NCBI RefSeq assembly: GCF_021728415.1
Contig: NZ_JAKKDV010000004.1
Location: 124,001 to 188,000, forward strand
Direction: 5' to 3'
DNA: 64,000 nt
Origin: Flaviramulus multivorans
GTDB lineage: Bacteria; Bacteroidota; Bacteroidia; Flavobacteriales; Flavobacteriaceae
The notes beneath the pieces are model-generated. The model was given only the letters and a program-made list of their open reading frames with translations, was not told the DNA's origin and ran no database searches. A program made the translations under genes and the position numbers. Shown here in pieces: positions 53,542 through 63,087 of the stretch (positions are counted from its first letter, which is position 1; the number at the start of each line of letters is the position of its first letter).

Positions 53542-54444
53542 ATGATGAAAAGAGAAGAACTCATATCAAAATGGTTAGATAACAATCTAAATGATCAAGA
53601 GCTACAAGCGTTTAAAAACCTTGAAGACTATGATGATTTAGTTAAGTTACATACCAACTTGCAAGCTTTTAAAGCTGATGAATACGATACTTCTGCAGCG
53701 TTAGAAACCGTGTTATCTAAAATTAAAAGTAAAAAAGCACAACCAAAAACACATTGGATAAAACCATTTATGCGTGTTGCTGCTATACTTGCCGTTTGCT
53801 TTAGTCTTTATTATTATACGACAACTTTAGATACTACAATAACAACAACTGTGGCTCAAAAAACAACTATTGAGCTACCAGATGCATCAAGTGTTTCCCT
53901 CAACGCTAAATCGTTATTGGCATTTAATAAAAATCATTGGAAAAAAGAACGTGAAGTAGAGCTTGAAGGCGAAGCCTTTTTTAAAGTCGCTAAAGGTTCT
54001 TCATTCAACGTTATTACAAAATCAGGAACCGTAACGGTTTATGGTACTCAATTTAATGTAAAACAACGGGACAATTATTTTGAGGTTATTTGCTACGAAG
54101 GATTAGTTGGGGTTACTTACAATTCCATAGAAACTAAATTAAATCCTGGAGACAGTTTTTTAATTATTGATGGGAAAACAATTGCTAAAGAAAAAGAAAA
54201 TCGCTCAACACCTTCGTGGTTAAATAACGAAAGTACTTTTAAAAGTATGCCTTATAAAACCGTTATTGCTGAATTTGAAAGACAATACAATGTTGATATT
54301 ACCTTACTAGGAATTGATTCTACACAATTATTTACAGGTAATTTTACACACGATAATTTAGATGTGGCATTAAAATCAATTACCTTACCTTTACATGTAA
54401 CCTATAGTAAAACTAACAATACTATAACATTAAGAGGTGAGTAG
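53542..54444 (+). CDS. FecR-type anti-sigma factor (system 2)
   Basis: A 300-residue anti-sigma regulator with cytoplasmic N-terminus (MMKREELISKWLDNN), a transmembrane helix at about 77-95 (FMRVAAILAVCFSLYYYTT), the FecR domain (IELPDASSVSLNAKSLLAF, VELEGEAFFKVAKGSSF, VTVYGTQFNVKQRD) and a DUF4974-like C-terminus (FERQYNVDITLLGIDSTQLFTGNFTHDNLDVALKSI). ATG 53542 or 53545 is the start; the in-frame TTG at 53530 falls within the promoter. Its end overlaps the receptor start by 8 nt. Confidence 0.93.
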   Translation: MMKREELISKWLDNNLNDQELQAFKNLEDYDDLVKLHTNLQAFKADEYDTSAALETVLSKIKSKKAQPKTHWIKPFMRVAAILAVCFSLYYYTTTLDTTITTTVAQKTTIELPDASSVSLNAKSLLAFNKNHWKKEREVELEGEAFFKVAKGSSFNVITKSGTVTVYGTQFNVKQRDNYFEVICYEGLVGVTYNSIETKLNPGDSFLIIDGKTIAKEKENRSTPSWLNNESTFKSMPYKTVIAEFERQYNVDITLLGIDSTQLFTGNFTHDNLDVALKSITLPLHVTYSKTNNTITLRGE

Positions 54445-56791
54445 AAAACATGTACTTTCTATCTTTTTTTTATTGTTTTTTTTGAATGTTGCAACGCTAA
54501 AAGCCCAAACCGTTCAAAAAGAAAAACAACCCCTTATCACTATTTTAAAAGCACTGGAAGACCGATTTAATATTAGTTTTTCGTATGTTGATGAAAGCAT
54601 AAAAAATAAAAAAGCAACGCCTTTAAGAGACGACTTTACATTAGAGGAAGCTTTAGAGTTTTTAAAACTTGAAACTGATTTAGATTTTGAGTTACTTGAT
54701 AACCGTTTTGTGGCTATAAAAAAGGCTCAAAAAAACAATGGATTAGTTAATACTCAAAGGCTTGAAGAAGTTGTAGTAAGCAACTATTTAACATCGGGAA
54801 TTACCAAATTAAACGATGGATCATTAACCATTAAACCCGAAACTTTTGGCATTCTACCAGGGCTTATAGAACCTGATGTTTTACAAACTATACAAGCATT
54901 ACCTGGTGTTTTAAGCGCCGATGAAACTGTATCGAACATCAATGTTCGCGGTGGCACACACGACCAGAATTTACTGCTTTGGGATGGTATAAAAATGTAT
55001 CAATCGGGACACTTTTTTGGTTTAATTTCTGCCTTTAACCCTTATACAACCAAACGGGTGAATGTTTATAAAAACGGAACCCGTGCCAAGTATGGCGATG
55101 GTATTTCTAGTATTATTGATATGCAATTACCAGATGATATTGACAATGAATTTAAAGCTGGATTGGGCTTTAATTTAATTAATGCTGATGGGTATGCAAA
55201 AATACCGCTTTCGGATAAAAGCGAGTTACAACTTTCAACACGTAGATCGATTACCGATTTAATAAACACCTCAACATTCGAGCAATATTCTAAACGCATC
55301 TTTCAGGATTCAGACTTCGAAAATGCAAAAAATAGCGGAACATCTATCTCTCAAAATGAATCGTTTTATTTTTACGATGTGACTACTAAATTTCTGTACG
55401 ATGTAACTGAAAAGGATAAAATCCGTTTGCATTTTTATCATGTGTTTAACGACTTAAATTACGACGAACAATCCACAAGTAATGACCGAAGTGAAGCCTT
55501 AAACAGTAAGCTGACGCAACGTAATTCAGCCATTGGATTAACCTATACGAGAGACTGGACTAGCAAGCTTTCAACAACTACCCAAGTTTATGTTACCAAT
55601 TATGATTTAGATGCTACTAATTTTGATATTTTAAACAACCAGCGTTTAATTCAAGAAAACCAGGTCTATGATGGTGCCGCAAAACTAGATGTTAATTACA
55701 CTTATAATCATCAGTTAAAAATAAACGGAGGGTATCAATTTACAGAAGTTGGTATTAGCAATTTAGAAGACGTTAATAATCCAAATTTTAGAAGTTTTAT
55801 TCGCGATGTTGTTAGAACACACGCTATTTATGGCGAAACAGGATTCCTATCTAATAATGCAAAAACAAAACTTGTTTTGGGTGCACGATTAAACAACCTA
55901 CCTAAATTTAACATGTTTTTTTTAGAGCCCAGAATAAGTTTTAGCCAGCGGTTCTTAAATGATTTTAGATTCGAAGTTTTAGGAGAATTTAAAAGTCAGA
56001 CTACCTCACAAATAATCGATTTACAAAACGATTTTTTAGGTATTGAAAACAGACGATGGGTATTAGCAAACAACAAGACGGAAGTGGAAGTTGTTAATAA
56101 TAAAAACATATATCCTGTACCAATAGTAAAGAGCAAACAAGCATCGGTAGGGCTTCATTACAACAAAAATAAACTATTAATAAGTGCTGAGGGCTACATA
56201 AAAAAAGTAGATGGGATTACTACACGGAGCCAAGGTTTTCAAAACCAATATCAATTTGTAAATGCCATTGGGAGTTATAAAATTAAGGGTATCGACGTGT
56301 TACTCAATAAACAATTCAGTAATATTTTAGGTGGTTGGATTTCTTACTCATACAGCACTAATAATTATACTTTTAATGATTTAAATAATGGTGAATCTTT
56401 TCCTAATAATGCGGACATAAAACACGCATTAACTTTTGCTGGAACCTATACTAATAATAATATAAAGTTAGCTCTTGGTTTAAACTGGCACTCAGGAATA
56501 CCAAACACGGAGCCTAGTGTCAACGACAACCCAGATGATGATATAATTACTTACTCAAGCCCAAATAGCACTAATCTAGAGGACTATTTACGTACTGATT
56601 TTTCTGCTACTTATGCGTTTAGCATCTCCGAAACTGCACACGCAACGGTTGGTGCATCCATATGGAATGTGCTGAATAAAAAAAATATTATAAATACTTA
56701 CTACACCCTGGATGACCAAAACATGGTTAATAAAGTTGACAATGAGTCTTTAGGCATAACCCCAAATGTGAGTTTTAGAGTAAGTTTTTAA
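54437..56791 (+). CDS. TonB-dependent receptor with STN domain (system 2, GTG start)
   Basis: A 784-residue outer membrane receptor: signal peptide (SRKHVLSIFFLLFFLNVATLKAQ), STN domain (about 30-100, LITILKALEDRFNISFSYVDES), directly followed by the plug (ILPGLIEPDVLQTIQALPGV, NINVRGGTHDQNLLLWDGIKMY) and a barrel ending SFRVSF. The carboxypeptidase-like domain of the system 1 receptor is missing, which accounts for most of the length difference. The only in-frame start that gives the signal peptide is GTG 54437, overlapping fecR by 8 nt; the nearby ATG at 54450 is out of frame. Confidence 0.92.
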   Translation: MSRKHVLSIFFLLFFLNVATLKAQTVQKEKQPLITILKALEDRFNISFSYVDESIKNKKATPLRDDFTLEEALEFLKLETDLDFELLDNRFVAIKKAQKNNGLVNTQRLEEVVVSNYLTSGITKLNDGSLTIKPETFGILPGLIEPDVLQTIQALPGVLSADETVSNINVRGGTHDQNLLLWDGIKMYQSGHFFGLISAFNPYTTKRVNVYKNGTRAKYGDGISSIIDMQLPDDIDNEFKAGLGFNLINADGYAKIPLSDKSELQLSTRRSITDLINTSTFEQYSKRIFQDSDFENAKNSGTSISQNESFYFYDVTTKFLYDVTEKDKIRLHFYHVFNDLNYDEQSTSNDRSEALNSKLTQRNSAIGLTYTRDWTSKLSTTTQVYVTNYDLDATNFDILNNQRLIQENQVYDGAAKLDVNYTYNHQLKINGGYQFTEVGISNLEDVNNPNFRSFIRDVVRTHAIYGETGFLSNNAKTKLVLGARLNNLPKFNMFFLEPRISFSQRFLNDFRFEVLGEFKSQTTSQIIDLQNDFLGIENRRWVLANNKTEVEVVNNKNIYPVPIVKSKQASVGLHYNKNKLLISAEGYIKKVDGITTRSQGFQNQYQFVNAIGSYKIKGIDVLLNKQFSNILGGWISYSYSTNNYTFNDLNNGESFPNNADIKHALTFAGTYTNNNIKLALGLNWHSGIPNTEPSVNDNPDDDIITYSSPNSTNLEDYLRTDFSATYAFSISETAHATVGASIWNVLNKKNIINTYYTLDDQNMVNKVDNESLGITPNVSFRVSF

Positions 56792-56862
56792 GTTTCACTT
56801 TTTAAAGAAAATGTTTTAACTTTAAAATTATTTAACATTTTAATCTATACCATTTAAAAGAA

Positions 56863-57228
56863 ATGAAAAAAGCGTACAACCAAGATGAGCGTATTGCTAA
56901 AATGACTTTTGCTTCGGTTTATCCACATTATATTACAAAAGTTGAAAAGAAAGACAGAACCATAAGTGAATTACACCAAGTGATTGAATGGCTAACAGGC
57001 TACGACAAAAAAAAATTACAAGAACTCATTGAAAAAAAAGTAACATTTGAAGAATTCTTTGCAAATGCTAGTTTAAACCCAAATGCTTCATTAATAAAAG
57101 GCGTTATCTGCGGTTATCGTGTGGAAGACCTAGAAAACCCTTTAACGCAACAAGCAAGGTATCTGGACAAGTTAGTCGATGAACTTGCAAGAGGGCGAAA
57201 AATGGATAAAATTTTACGCACTCCTTAA
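56863..57228 (+). CDS. DUF2200 protein
   Basis: A 121-residue all-helical protein with the DUF2200 pattern [90 protein letters not shown]. Function unknown; widely found in Bacteria. Its stop abuts the argS stop on the opposite strand. Confidence 0.93.
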   Translation: MKKAYNQDERIAKMTFASVYPHYITKVEKKDRTISELHQVIEWLTGYDKKKLQELIEKKVTFEEFFANASLNPNASLIKGVICGYRVEDLENPLTQQARYLDKLVDELARGRKMDKILRTP

Positions 57229-59226
57229 CTACATCCTTTCTGGAACTTGAATACCTAATAAACTAAAGCTGTTTTTTATAGTATTAGCAACCACACTTGA
57301 AAGTTGCACTCTTAAAGTTTTTTCATTGGCATTGTCCGCGCCAAGAATAGACACATTTTGATAAAACGAGTTAAACTCCTTAACCAAATCATAGGTGTAG
57401 TTTGCAATTAATGCAGGACTATGTTGCGATGCCGCATTTTGAACCACTTCTGGAAACAACTGTATTTGTTTAATAAGCTCCTTTTCTTTCGTATGTAGAG
57501 ATGTTTCATCAGCATTCAACTTGATATTGGTATCAACATCTGCTTTTCTTAAAATAGATTGAATTCTCGCATAGGTATATTGAATAAAAGGTCCTGTATT
57601 CCCTTGAAAATCGATAGACTCTTTAGGATCGAATAAAATTCGTTTTTTAGGATCGACTTTTAGGATGTAATATTTTAAGGCACCCAGACCTATGGTTTTA
57701 TAAAGTTCTTGCTTCTCTTCATCTGAATAACCATCTAACTTCCCTAATTCTTCAGATATTTCTTCAGCAGTTTTTGCCATATCTTCAATTAAGTCGTCCG
57801 CATCAACAACTGTACCCTCTCGACTCTTCATTTTTCCTGAAGGCAAATCTACCATTCCATAGCTTAAATGATACAAGCTTTTAGCCCATTCAAACCCTAA
57901 TTTCTTAAGAATTAAAAACAATACTTGAAAATGATAATCTTGCTCATTACCTACAGTATAAACCATTCCACCAACATCGGGGAAATCTTTAATACGCTGT
58001 ATAGCAGTACCAATATCTTGGGTCATATAAACTGCTGTACCATCAGCACGTTGAACTATTTTTTTATCAAGTCCATCTTCAGTTAAATCGCACCAAACAG
58101 AACCATCTTCTTCTTTTTGAAAAACACCTGACTTTAATCCTTCAGCAACAAATTCTTTTCCTAATAAATAGGTGTTACTCTCGTAATAGAGTGTATCGAA
58201 ATCTACTCCTAAGTTTTTATAAGTTTCATTAAAACCTTCATACACCCAACCATTCATCATTTCCCAAAGTTCAACCGTTTCTTTATCACCTGCTTCCCAT
58301 TTGCGCAACATTATATAAGCTTCAGACATTATTTCTGTTCGATTACGGGCATAATCATTTATAATGTCAATCTCTTTCTTTAATTTTTCTTTTTTTGATT
58401 TAATCTCATCCAGGTAAACAGAAGTTTCCTCTCTCAATTCAATCTTTATCTTTAAATCATCGATTATCTCTTTAATATCCTTAATCAGTTCAGCTTTCTG
58501 TTTTATTATATGACCCCCAACAACTGGAGGAGCTATATTACCCTCAATATAATTATCAAAAATAGGTTTTGCTTGCTTTTTTAGTTCTTCTTCAAACTTG
58601 ACATAATAATTCCCAACTAATTTATCACCTTTCCTTAATTCAGGATTCAATGTAGTTTCTGGAGTTTCTTTTTTACCATCACTCCCATTAGGTGCAAAAC
58701 GTTTCCACGCCAACATACTTTTACAAATATGAATGCCTCTATCGTTTATAATTTGTGTTTTATATACTTTTTTTCCCGACGCCTTTAAAATTTCAGCAAC
58801 ACTATACCCTAAAAGGTTATTTCTAATGTGTCCTAAATGCAAGGGTTTATTTGTGTTTGGTGAAGAATATTCAACCATAACAGCCTTATCTCCTTCTTTT
58901 GGAGTTACAAAACCAAAACTATTATCATCTTTTACATCATTAAAGAAGTTAAGGTAAAAAGAATCATTAATTTCAATATTCAAAAAGCCTTTTACAACAT
59001 TAAACGCCTTTACATCATCTACTTTTTCAACTAAATAATTTCCTATAGTCTCACCAATTACAACTGGATTTCCTTTAACAAACCGTAACATAGGAAAAAT
59101 AACAACCGTAATATCGCCAGCAAATTCTTTTCGCGTTGCTTGAAATTCTATAGTTTCTAATTCTACATTAAAATTAGATTTTACAGCTTGTTTAACATGT
59201 TTAAAAAGAATATCCTCAAGATTCAT
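57229..59226 (-). CDS. argS: arginyl-tRNA synthetase with an extra coiled-coil insertion
   Basis: ArgS is a class I synthetase charging Arg onto tRNA(Arg). At 665 residues it is longer than the 550-600 usual in Bacteria. The N-terminal additional domain is at 1-90, the HIGH motif is HLGHIRN (120-126), the KMSK-equivalent is KMKSREG, and the DALR anticodon domain ends with LLGIQVPERM. Residues about 218-295 form a highly charged, heptad-like Lys/Glu/Ile stretch (ELIKDIKEIIDDLKIKIELR ... KKEKLKKEIDIINDY) that I do not know from other ArgS. ATG 59226 was chosen over the in-frame TTG upstream, which precedes the promoter. Confidence 0.95.
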   Translation of the reverse strand: MNLEDILFKHVKQAVKSNFNVELETIEFQATRKEFAGDITVVIFPMLRFVKGNPVVIGETIGNYLVEKVDDVKAFNVVKGFLNIEINDSFYLNFFNDVKDDNSFGFVTPKEGDKAVMVEYSSPNTNKPLHLGHIRNNLLGYSVAEILKASGKKVYKTQIINDRGIHICKSMLAWKRFAPNGSDGKKETPETTLNPELRKGDKLVGNYYVKFEEELKKQAKPIFDNYIEGNIAPPVVGGHIIKQKAELIKDIKEIIDDLKIKIELREETSVYLDEIKSKKEKLKKEIDIINDYARNRTEIMSEAYIMLRKWEAGDKETVELWEMMNGWVYEGFNETYKNLGVDFDTLYYESNTYLLGKEFVAEGLKSGVFQKEEDGSVWCDLTEDGLDKKIVQRADGTAVYMTQDIGTAIQRIKDFPDVGGMVYTVGNEQDYHFQVLFLILKKLGFEWAKSLYHLSYGMVDLPSGKMKSREGTVVDADDLIEDMAKTAEEISEELGKLDGYSDEEKQELYKTIGLGALKYYILKVDPKKRILFDPKESIDFQGNTGPFIQYTYARIQSILRKADVDTNIKLNADETSLHTKEKELIKQIQLFPEVVQNAASQHSPALIANYTYDLVKEFNSFYQNVSILGADNANEKTLRVQLSSVVANTIKNSFSLLGIQVPERM

Positions 59227-59247
59227 TTTATCAATTTTATAGGCTTG

Positions 59248-59255
59248 CAAAGATA
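59248..59255 (-). promoter_or_regulatory. -7 box of argS
   Basis: TATCTTTG on minus, an exact TAnnTTTG match, 21 nt before the argS ATG. Confidence 0.55.
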
Positions 59256-59259
59256 GCAA

Positions 59260-59620
59260 GTTTTTTATCTTTTTCCAGTAATAATGGAAAAGCTTCCAAG
59301 CATAAGTAAATAAGTAATTAAGTTATCACACCAAAATGACAAAAATATCGTAACACCCTCTATTTCTGACGTTTATGTAAAACTTGAAAAAATTAAGGTT
59401 TAAAGTGCATTTCATCGACAAAAATGCTTTTTTTCTATGTTTTTTGCTGTTCATCTATTCGTCGATTTTTGTCCATTTTTTTTCTCGTCACTTCATCTAA
59501 TTTATTGGTATTAAAACGCAGAAATTAGATTTTAATGGTGCTTTTTCCAACTTTTGCTAGGTAAAGCTATTAAACTAATCCATTCGGTTGGATAGTAACA
59601 CTAACAAACAATTATAACTT
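59260..59620. other. gene-free interval between argS and the sensor kinase
   Basis: No gene seen. A/T-rich, with a loose inverted pair GACAAAAAT (near 59417) and ATTTTTGTC (near 59467). No repeat shared with the rest of the window was found. Confidence 0.45.
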
Positions 59621-59676
59621 TATAGAGCATCTTAATTTCCCTCAAATTAAGAATAACTTAGGTTGAGTGCTCTATA
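59621..59676 (+). promoter_or_regulatory. nested hairpin upstream of the sensor kinase
   Basis: Outer arms TATAGAGCA (59621-59629) and TGCTCTATA (59668-59676) are perfectly complementary; inside them is a second perfect stem CTTAATTT-CCCTC-AAATTAAG (59631-59651). No T-run follows, so it is not a terminator. It ends 23 nt before the ATG. Confidence 0.4.
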
Positions 59677-59699
59677 ATGCGTTATAATTTAAATGTTGT

Positions 59700-61763
59700 A
59701 TGAGGAGAATAATTACTTTTTTAATGTGTTTATCTGTATTCATTGGTTTATCCCAAACTAATGAAATAGATAGTCTTGCTATAGAACTCGCTTTTCAACA
59801 ACAAGATTCAGTAAAGGTTGAAACTTCCTTAAATTTAATTAAAAGACTTTATAATGCGAAAGAATATGATAGAGCTTTTAAATACATTATTGAAAGTGAA
59901 AAACTCACAAACACCATTAACTACAAACGAGGCATTGCCGAAATAACCTATTACAAGGCATTAATTTATGCTCAAAAAGGAGACTACATTAACGCTATAA
60001 GTGGTTACACAAAATCAAAAACTCTTTTTAAAGCCCTAGATGATACTTTGAATATAGCTAAGGTTAATAATAGTATTGGTTTAATAGAAATTCAGCGTGG
60101 TAACTACGCAAAGGGTTTACAGTTTTCGCTTGCTGCCATTGAAGAACTGGAGAAAAGAAACCTTGTAAGCGATCTTAACATCGCATATAGTAACTTAGCT
60201 GAAGCCTATTATAATGTAGGTGCTTCTGAAAAAGCTATTGAGTTTTACACAAAAGCGGCCGAAATTCAAGAGCGCTTAAATGATGCTAAAGCTGTTAATG
60301 AGTCTAATATTAAATTAGCAGAGCTTTACTCTGAGAAAAAAGAACATAGAAAAGCAATAGACTACTACGAAAAAGTTTTAGCAAGTAGTCAATCTAATAA
60401 TGATTCTATTCGTGGAAAAATTCTCCCAAGAATAGGTGGCGAATACTTAAAGTTTAATGACTACGACAAAGCCTCTAGATATTTAGTACAAGGGTATAAC
60501 ATTAACACGCGAAAAAACAATCAAGAAGATTTATTAATAACCTTAAACAATCTTGGTGATTTAAACCTACAACAAGACCGTTTAGTTTTAGCCGAAAGAC
60601 AACTTACCGAAGCTGGAGAAATTGCAAAAAACTTAAATAATAAAGCAGAATTATTAAGGCATTATAAACTCATGAAAACATTAGACTCTACAAGAAAGCG
60701 ATTTGATAGAGCTTTTGTATGGCAACGTGAGTATTATGAATTAAATAGAAGTTTAAATAGAAATAAGGTTGAGTTAAACCCTAGCAGTATTGAACCAGAA
60801 AACTTGGAACTAGACCCTGACTTTGATAAGCCTGCTAATACCTTGGTTACAGAACAACCTACCACTTCTTCACTTTCAGATTCTGATGATAGATTTAACC
60901 GGTTCAAACTAATTTTTTATGGTTTGTTAGGAGCCCTTGCTATTGTATCTACGTTTTTAGTTTTAATTTATTTAAAGCGAAATAGCAATATTAAGTACAT
61001 GCAGGAGCTTGAAGAAAAAAATATTAAGATTGAATTACAAAACGAAGCTTTTCAAGAACAAACAAAGCATCTAGAAAATGTAAATAATGTAAAAGACAAA
61101 CTATTCTCTATCGTATCACACGATTTAAAAGACTCGCTTTCCTCCATAAATGGCTTTATAGATTTACTAAAAGACGGCTCTTTATCAAGAGAAGAATTTG
61201 ACAATTTAATACCTGAATTAAGCGAAAATGCCAACAACGCTTCATTGCTATTATTTAACTTACTAAACTGGTCTAAGTCTCAAATGCAGTCGTTGGAACC
61301 TAAGCCAACACTATTTGATGTTCAGGAAGTTTTTGAAGAAAAAATAAACCTTATCGAACAGCGTATGGAAAATAAAGGCATTACTTTGGTAGACCATTCG
61401 TTAAGAGACTTTGCTTATGCTGACAGAAGTATGTTCGAAATTGTTATTCAAAATTTACTTGCCAACGCCTTAAAGTTTTGTAAAAGTGGCGATACTATTA
61501 CCGTATCCAACCATATAAGTAATGGCAGCTGTATTATAAGCGTTGCAGATACTGGAGTTGGTATCTCTAAACAAAATCTAGAAAAACTTTTTAAAAATAC
61601 CTCTTTTACAACCGTAGGTACTAATAACGAAAAAGGAACAGGTTTAGGTTTATCTATTTGCAAAGAGTTGGTAGAACTTAATAATGGTAAAATTTGGGTG
61701 GAAAGCACACAAGGTGTAGGTAGTACTTTTTACGTACAATTACCAAAATCCAGACCGTCATAA
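59700..61763 (+). CDS. TPR-sensor histidine kinase
   Basis: A 687-residue orphan kinase. Signal peptide (1-20), then about six tetratricopeptide repeats in the periplasm (about 40-345; e.g. AYSNLAEAYYNVGASEKAIEFYTKAAEIQ, LNNLGDLNLQQDRLVLAERQLTEA), one transmembrane helix (about 403-424, IFYGLLGALAIVSTFLVLIYL), a short coiled coil, the HisKA dimerisation helix FSIVSHDLKDSLSSINGFIDLL with phospho-acceptor His474, and HATPase_c with NLLANALKFC, DTGVGIS and GTGLGLSI. No response regulator is adjacent. The nested hairpin at 59621-59676 lies in its leader. Confidence 0.94.
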   Translation: MRRIITFLMCLSVFIGLSQTNEIDSLAIELAFQQQDSVKVETSLNLIKRLYNAKEYDRAFKYIIESEKLTNTINYKRGIAEITYYKALIYAQKGDYINAISGYTKSKTLFKALDDTLNIAKVNNSIGLIEIQRGNYAKGLQFSLAAIEELEKRNLVSDLNIAYSNLAEAYYNVGASEKAIEFYTKAAEIQERLNDAKAVNESNIKLAELYSEKKEHRKAIDYYEKVLASSQSNNDSIRGKILPRIGGEYLKFNDYDKASRYLVQGYNINTRKNNQEDLLITLNNLGDLNLQQDRLVLAERQLTEAGEIAKNLNNKAELLRHYKLMKTLDSTRKRFDRAFVWQREYYELNRSLNRNKVELNPSSIEPENLELDPDFDKPANTLVTEQPTTSSLSDSDDRFNRFKLIFYGLLGALAIVSTFLVLIYLKRNSNIKYMQELEEKNIKIELQNEAFQEQTKHLENVNNVKDKLFSIVSHDLKDSLSSINGFIDLLKDGSLSREEFDNLIPELSENANNASLLLFNLLNWSKSQMQSLEPKPTLFDVQEVFEEKINLIEQRMENKGITLVDHSLRDFAYADRSMFEIVIQNLLANALKFCKSGDTITVSNHISNGSCIISVADTGVGISKQNLEKLFKNTSFTTVGTNNEKGTGLGLSICKELVELNNGKIWVESTQGVGSTFYVQLPKSRPS

Positions 61764-61773
61764 CATTTTATTT

Positions 61774-61926
61774 GGGCGTTACCCTTTAGGGTCGGGCTAT
61801 CCGCTACAATCTTCTTGTGCTGAACTAGTTTCAGTATCCCATCAAAAAAAATATTTTCATTAAAATTTGAATTTCACTTAACTTTATAGTTGCACAAAAA
61901 GGATTTTCGCTATTATCCCTAACGCA
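61774..61926 (+). repeat. intergenic repeat element, copy 2
   Basis: Begins GGGCGTTACCC-TTTA-GGGTCGGGCT and ends AAAAAGGATTTTCGCT...ATCCCTAACGCA, the same ends as copy 1 (11940-12063). Tips are inverted GCGTTA/TAACGC. It contains TGTGCTGAACTAGTTTC, a match to the fragment at 11869-11885. Like copy 1, it lies between convergent genes. Confidence 0.7.
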
Positions 61927-61939
61927 AATGGAATAAGAT

Positions 61940-62872
61940 TTAGGCTTTAGGCAAAAACACTTCAGCCATCATACAGCGTGCACTACCGCCTCCACAAGTT
62001 TCAATAGTACTTAAAGAACTGGATAGTATTTTACTGTGTTTTTCTAAAGTGCTTATTTGCTTAGATGTTAACGAATCATACGCAGCTTGACTCATTATCA
62101 AATAACGCACATCATTAGCGCCTCTCAATTGCAGCATATTTCCTGCAAAATTATTCATTTGTGTTTCTGTAATATCAATAATCTCTTTACCGTCCTCTTT
62201 TAAATGCGAAATCACATTTTTACGTTCCTTTTTATCGTCAATACTGGTTAAGCAAATTACAGCAAAGGTTTCACCTAAACACATCATAACATTAGTGTGA
62301 TAAATTGGTTTGCGTACGCCGTCAACGGTTTGGTTAGCTGTAAAAATTATAGGCGTATACTCAAAATCTTCACAAAACTCTATAAACAAATCTTCATCAG
62401 CTCGGGGTGATAAGGCACAATACGCCTTATGATTTACGCGGTCTAGTAATAAACTACCTGTACCTTCTAGAAAAATGTTTTCTTCTTCAGCACTTGTATA
62501 ATCAATAATGTTTTTTATTATAAACCCATGCGCTTCCAATGTTTCTAAAATATCTTCTCTACGCTCTAAACGTCTGTTTTCAGCAAACATTGGATAAAGT
62601 CCCACATTACCATTTTGGTGAAACGACACCCAATTATTAGGGAAAATAGAATCTGGAGTATCAGTTTCTTTTTTATCATCTACCACAATTACTTGCACTC
62701 CAACTGATCGAAGTTTTTCTACAAACATATCAAATTCCTGTTGAGCAAGACTATTGATTTCTTGATTTTTAATATCGATATCTTCTTGAAAATAGTTGTT
62801 TATCGCCGTTTGTTCATTCATTCTAAAATGAACCGGTCGAACCATTAAAATAGTATTTGTGGTTTGTTGCAT
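61940..62872 (-). CDS. ctlX: citrulline hydrolase-type protein (CtlX family)
   Basis: A 310-residue member of the guanidino-modifying (arginine deiminase-like) superfamily, CtlX branch. Visible are NTILMVRPVHFRMNEQTAINNYFQED at the N-terminus, IFPNNWVSFH, EGTGSLLLDR, the His-containing IYHTNVMMCLG and the C-terminal catalytic cysteine in TCGGGSARCMMAEVFLP. CtlX was named for citrulline use in Francisella. The next gene is another member of the superfamily in the same orientation, so the pair probably forms one pathway. Confidence 0.85.
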   Translation of the reverse strand: MQQTTNTILMVRPVHFRMNEQTAINNYFQEDIDIKNQEINSLAQQEFDMFVEKLRSVGVQVIVVDDKKETDTPDSIFPNNWVSFHQNGNVGLYPMFAENRRLERREDILETLEAHGFIIKNIIDYTSAEEENIFLEGTGSLLLDRVNHKAYCALSPRADEDLFIEFCEDFEYTPIIFTANQTVDGVRKPIYHTNVMMCLGETFAVICLTSIDDKKERKNVISHLKEDGKEIIDITETQMNNFAGNMLQLRGANDVRYLIMSQAAYDSLTSKQISTLEKHSKILSSSLSTIETCGGGSARCMMAEVFLPKA

Positions 62873-63087
62873 TTTATTCCAAAATTATAATGCAAAAGTA
62901 TAGCTTATTAAAGAATAAATTACTGTGCTTAATCTTAAAAAATTGATCTCATAAAAAATTTCAACTGACTATTTTTAACTTGAAGAACAATTCACTTTTG
63001 TTCAGATAGTTTAACATAAATATCCTATCCAACAATCAAAATATAACCCTATGCGAGTGTGCATATCTTATAAGTAGGCTGGAACGC

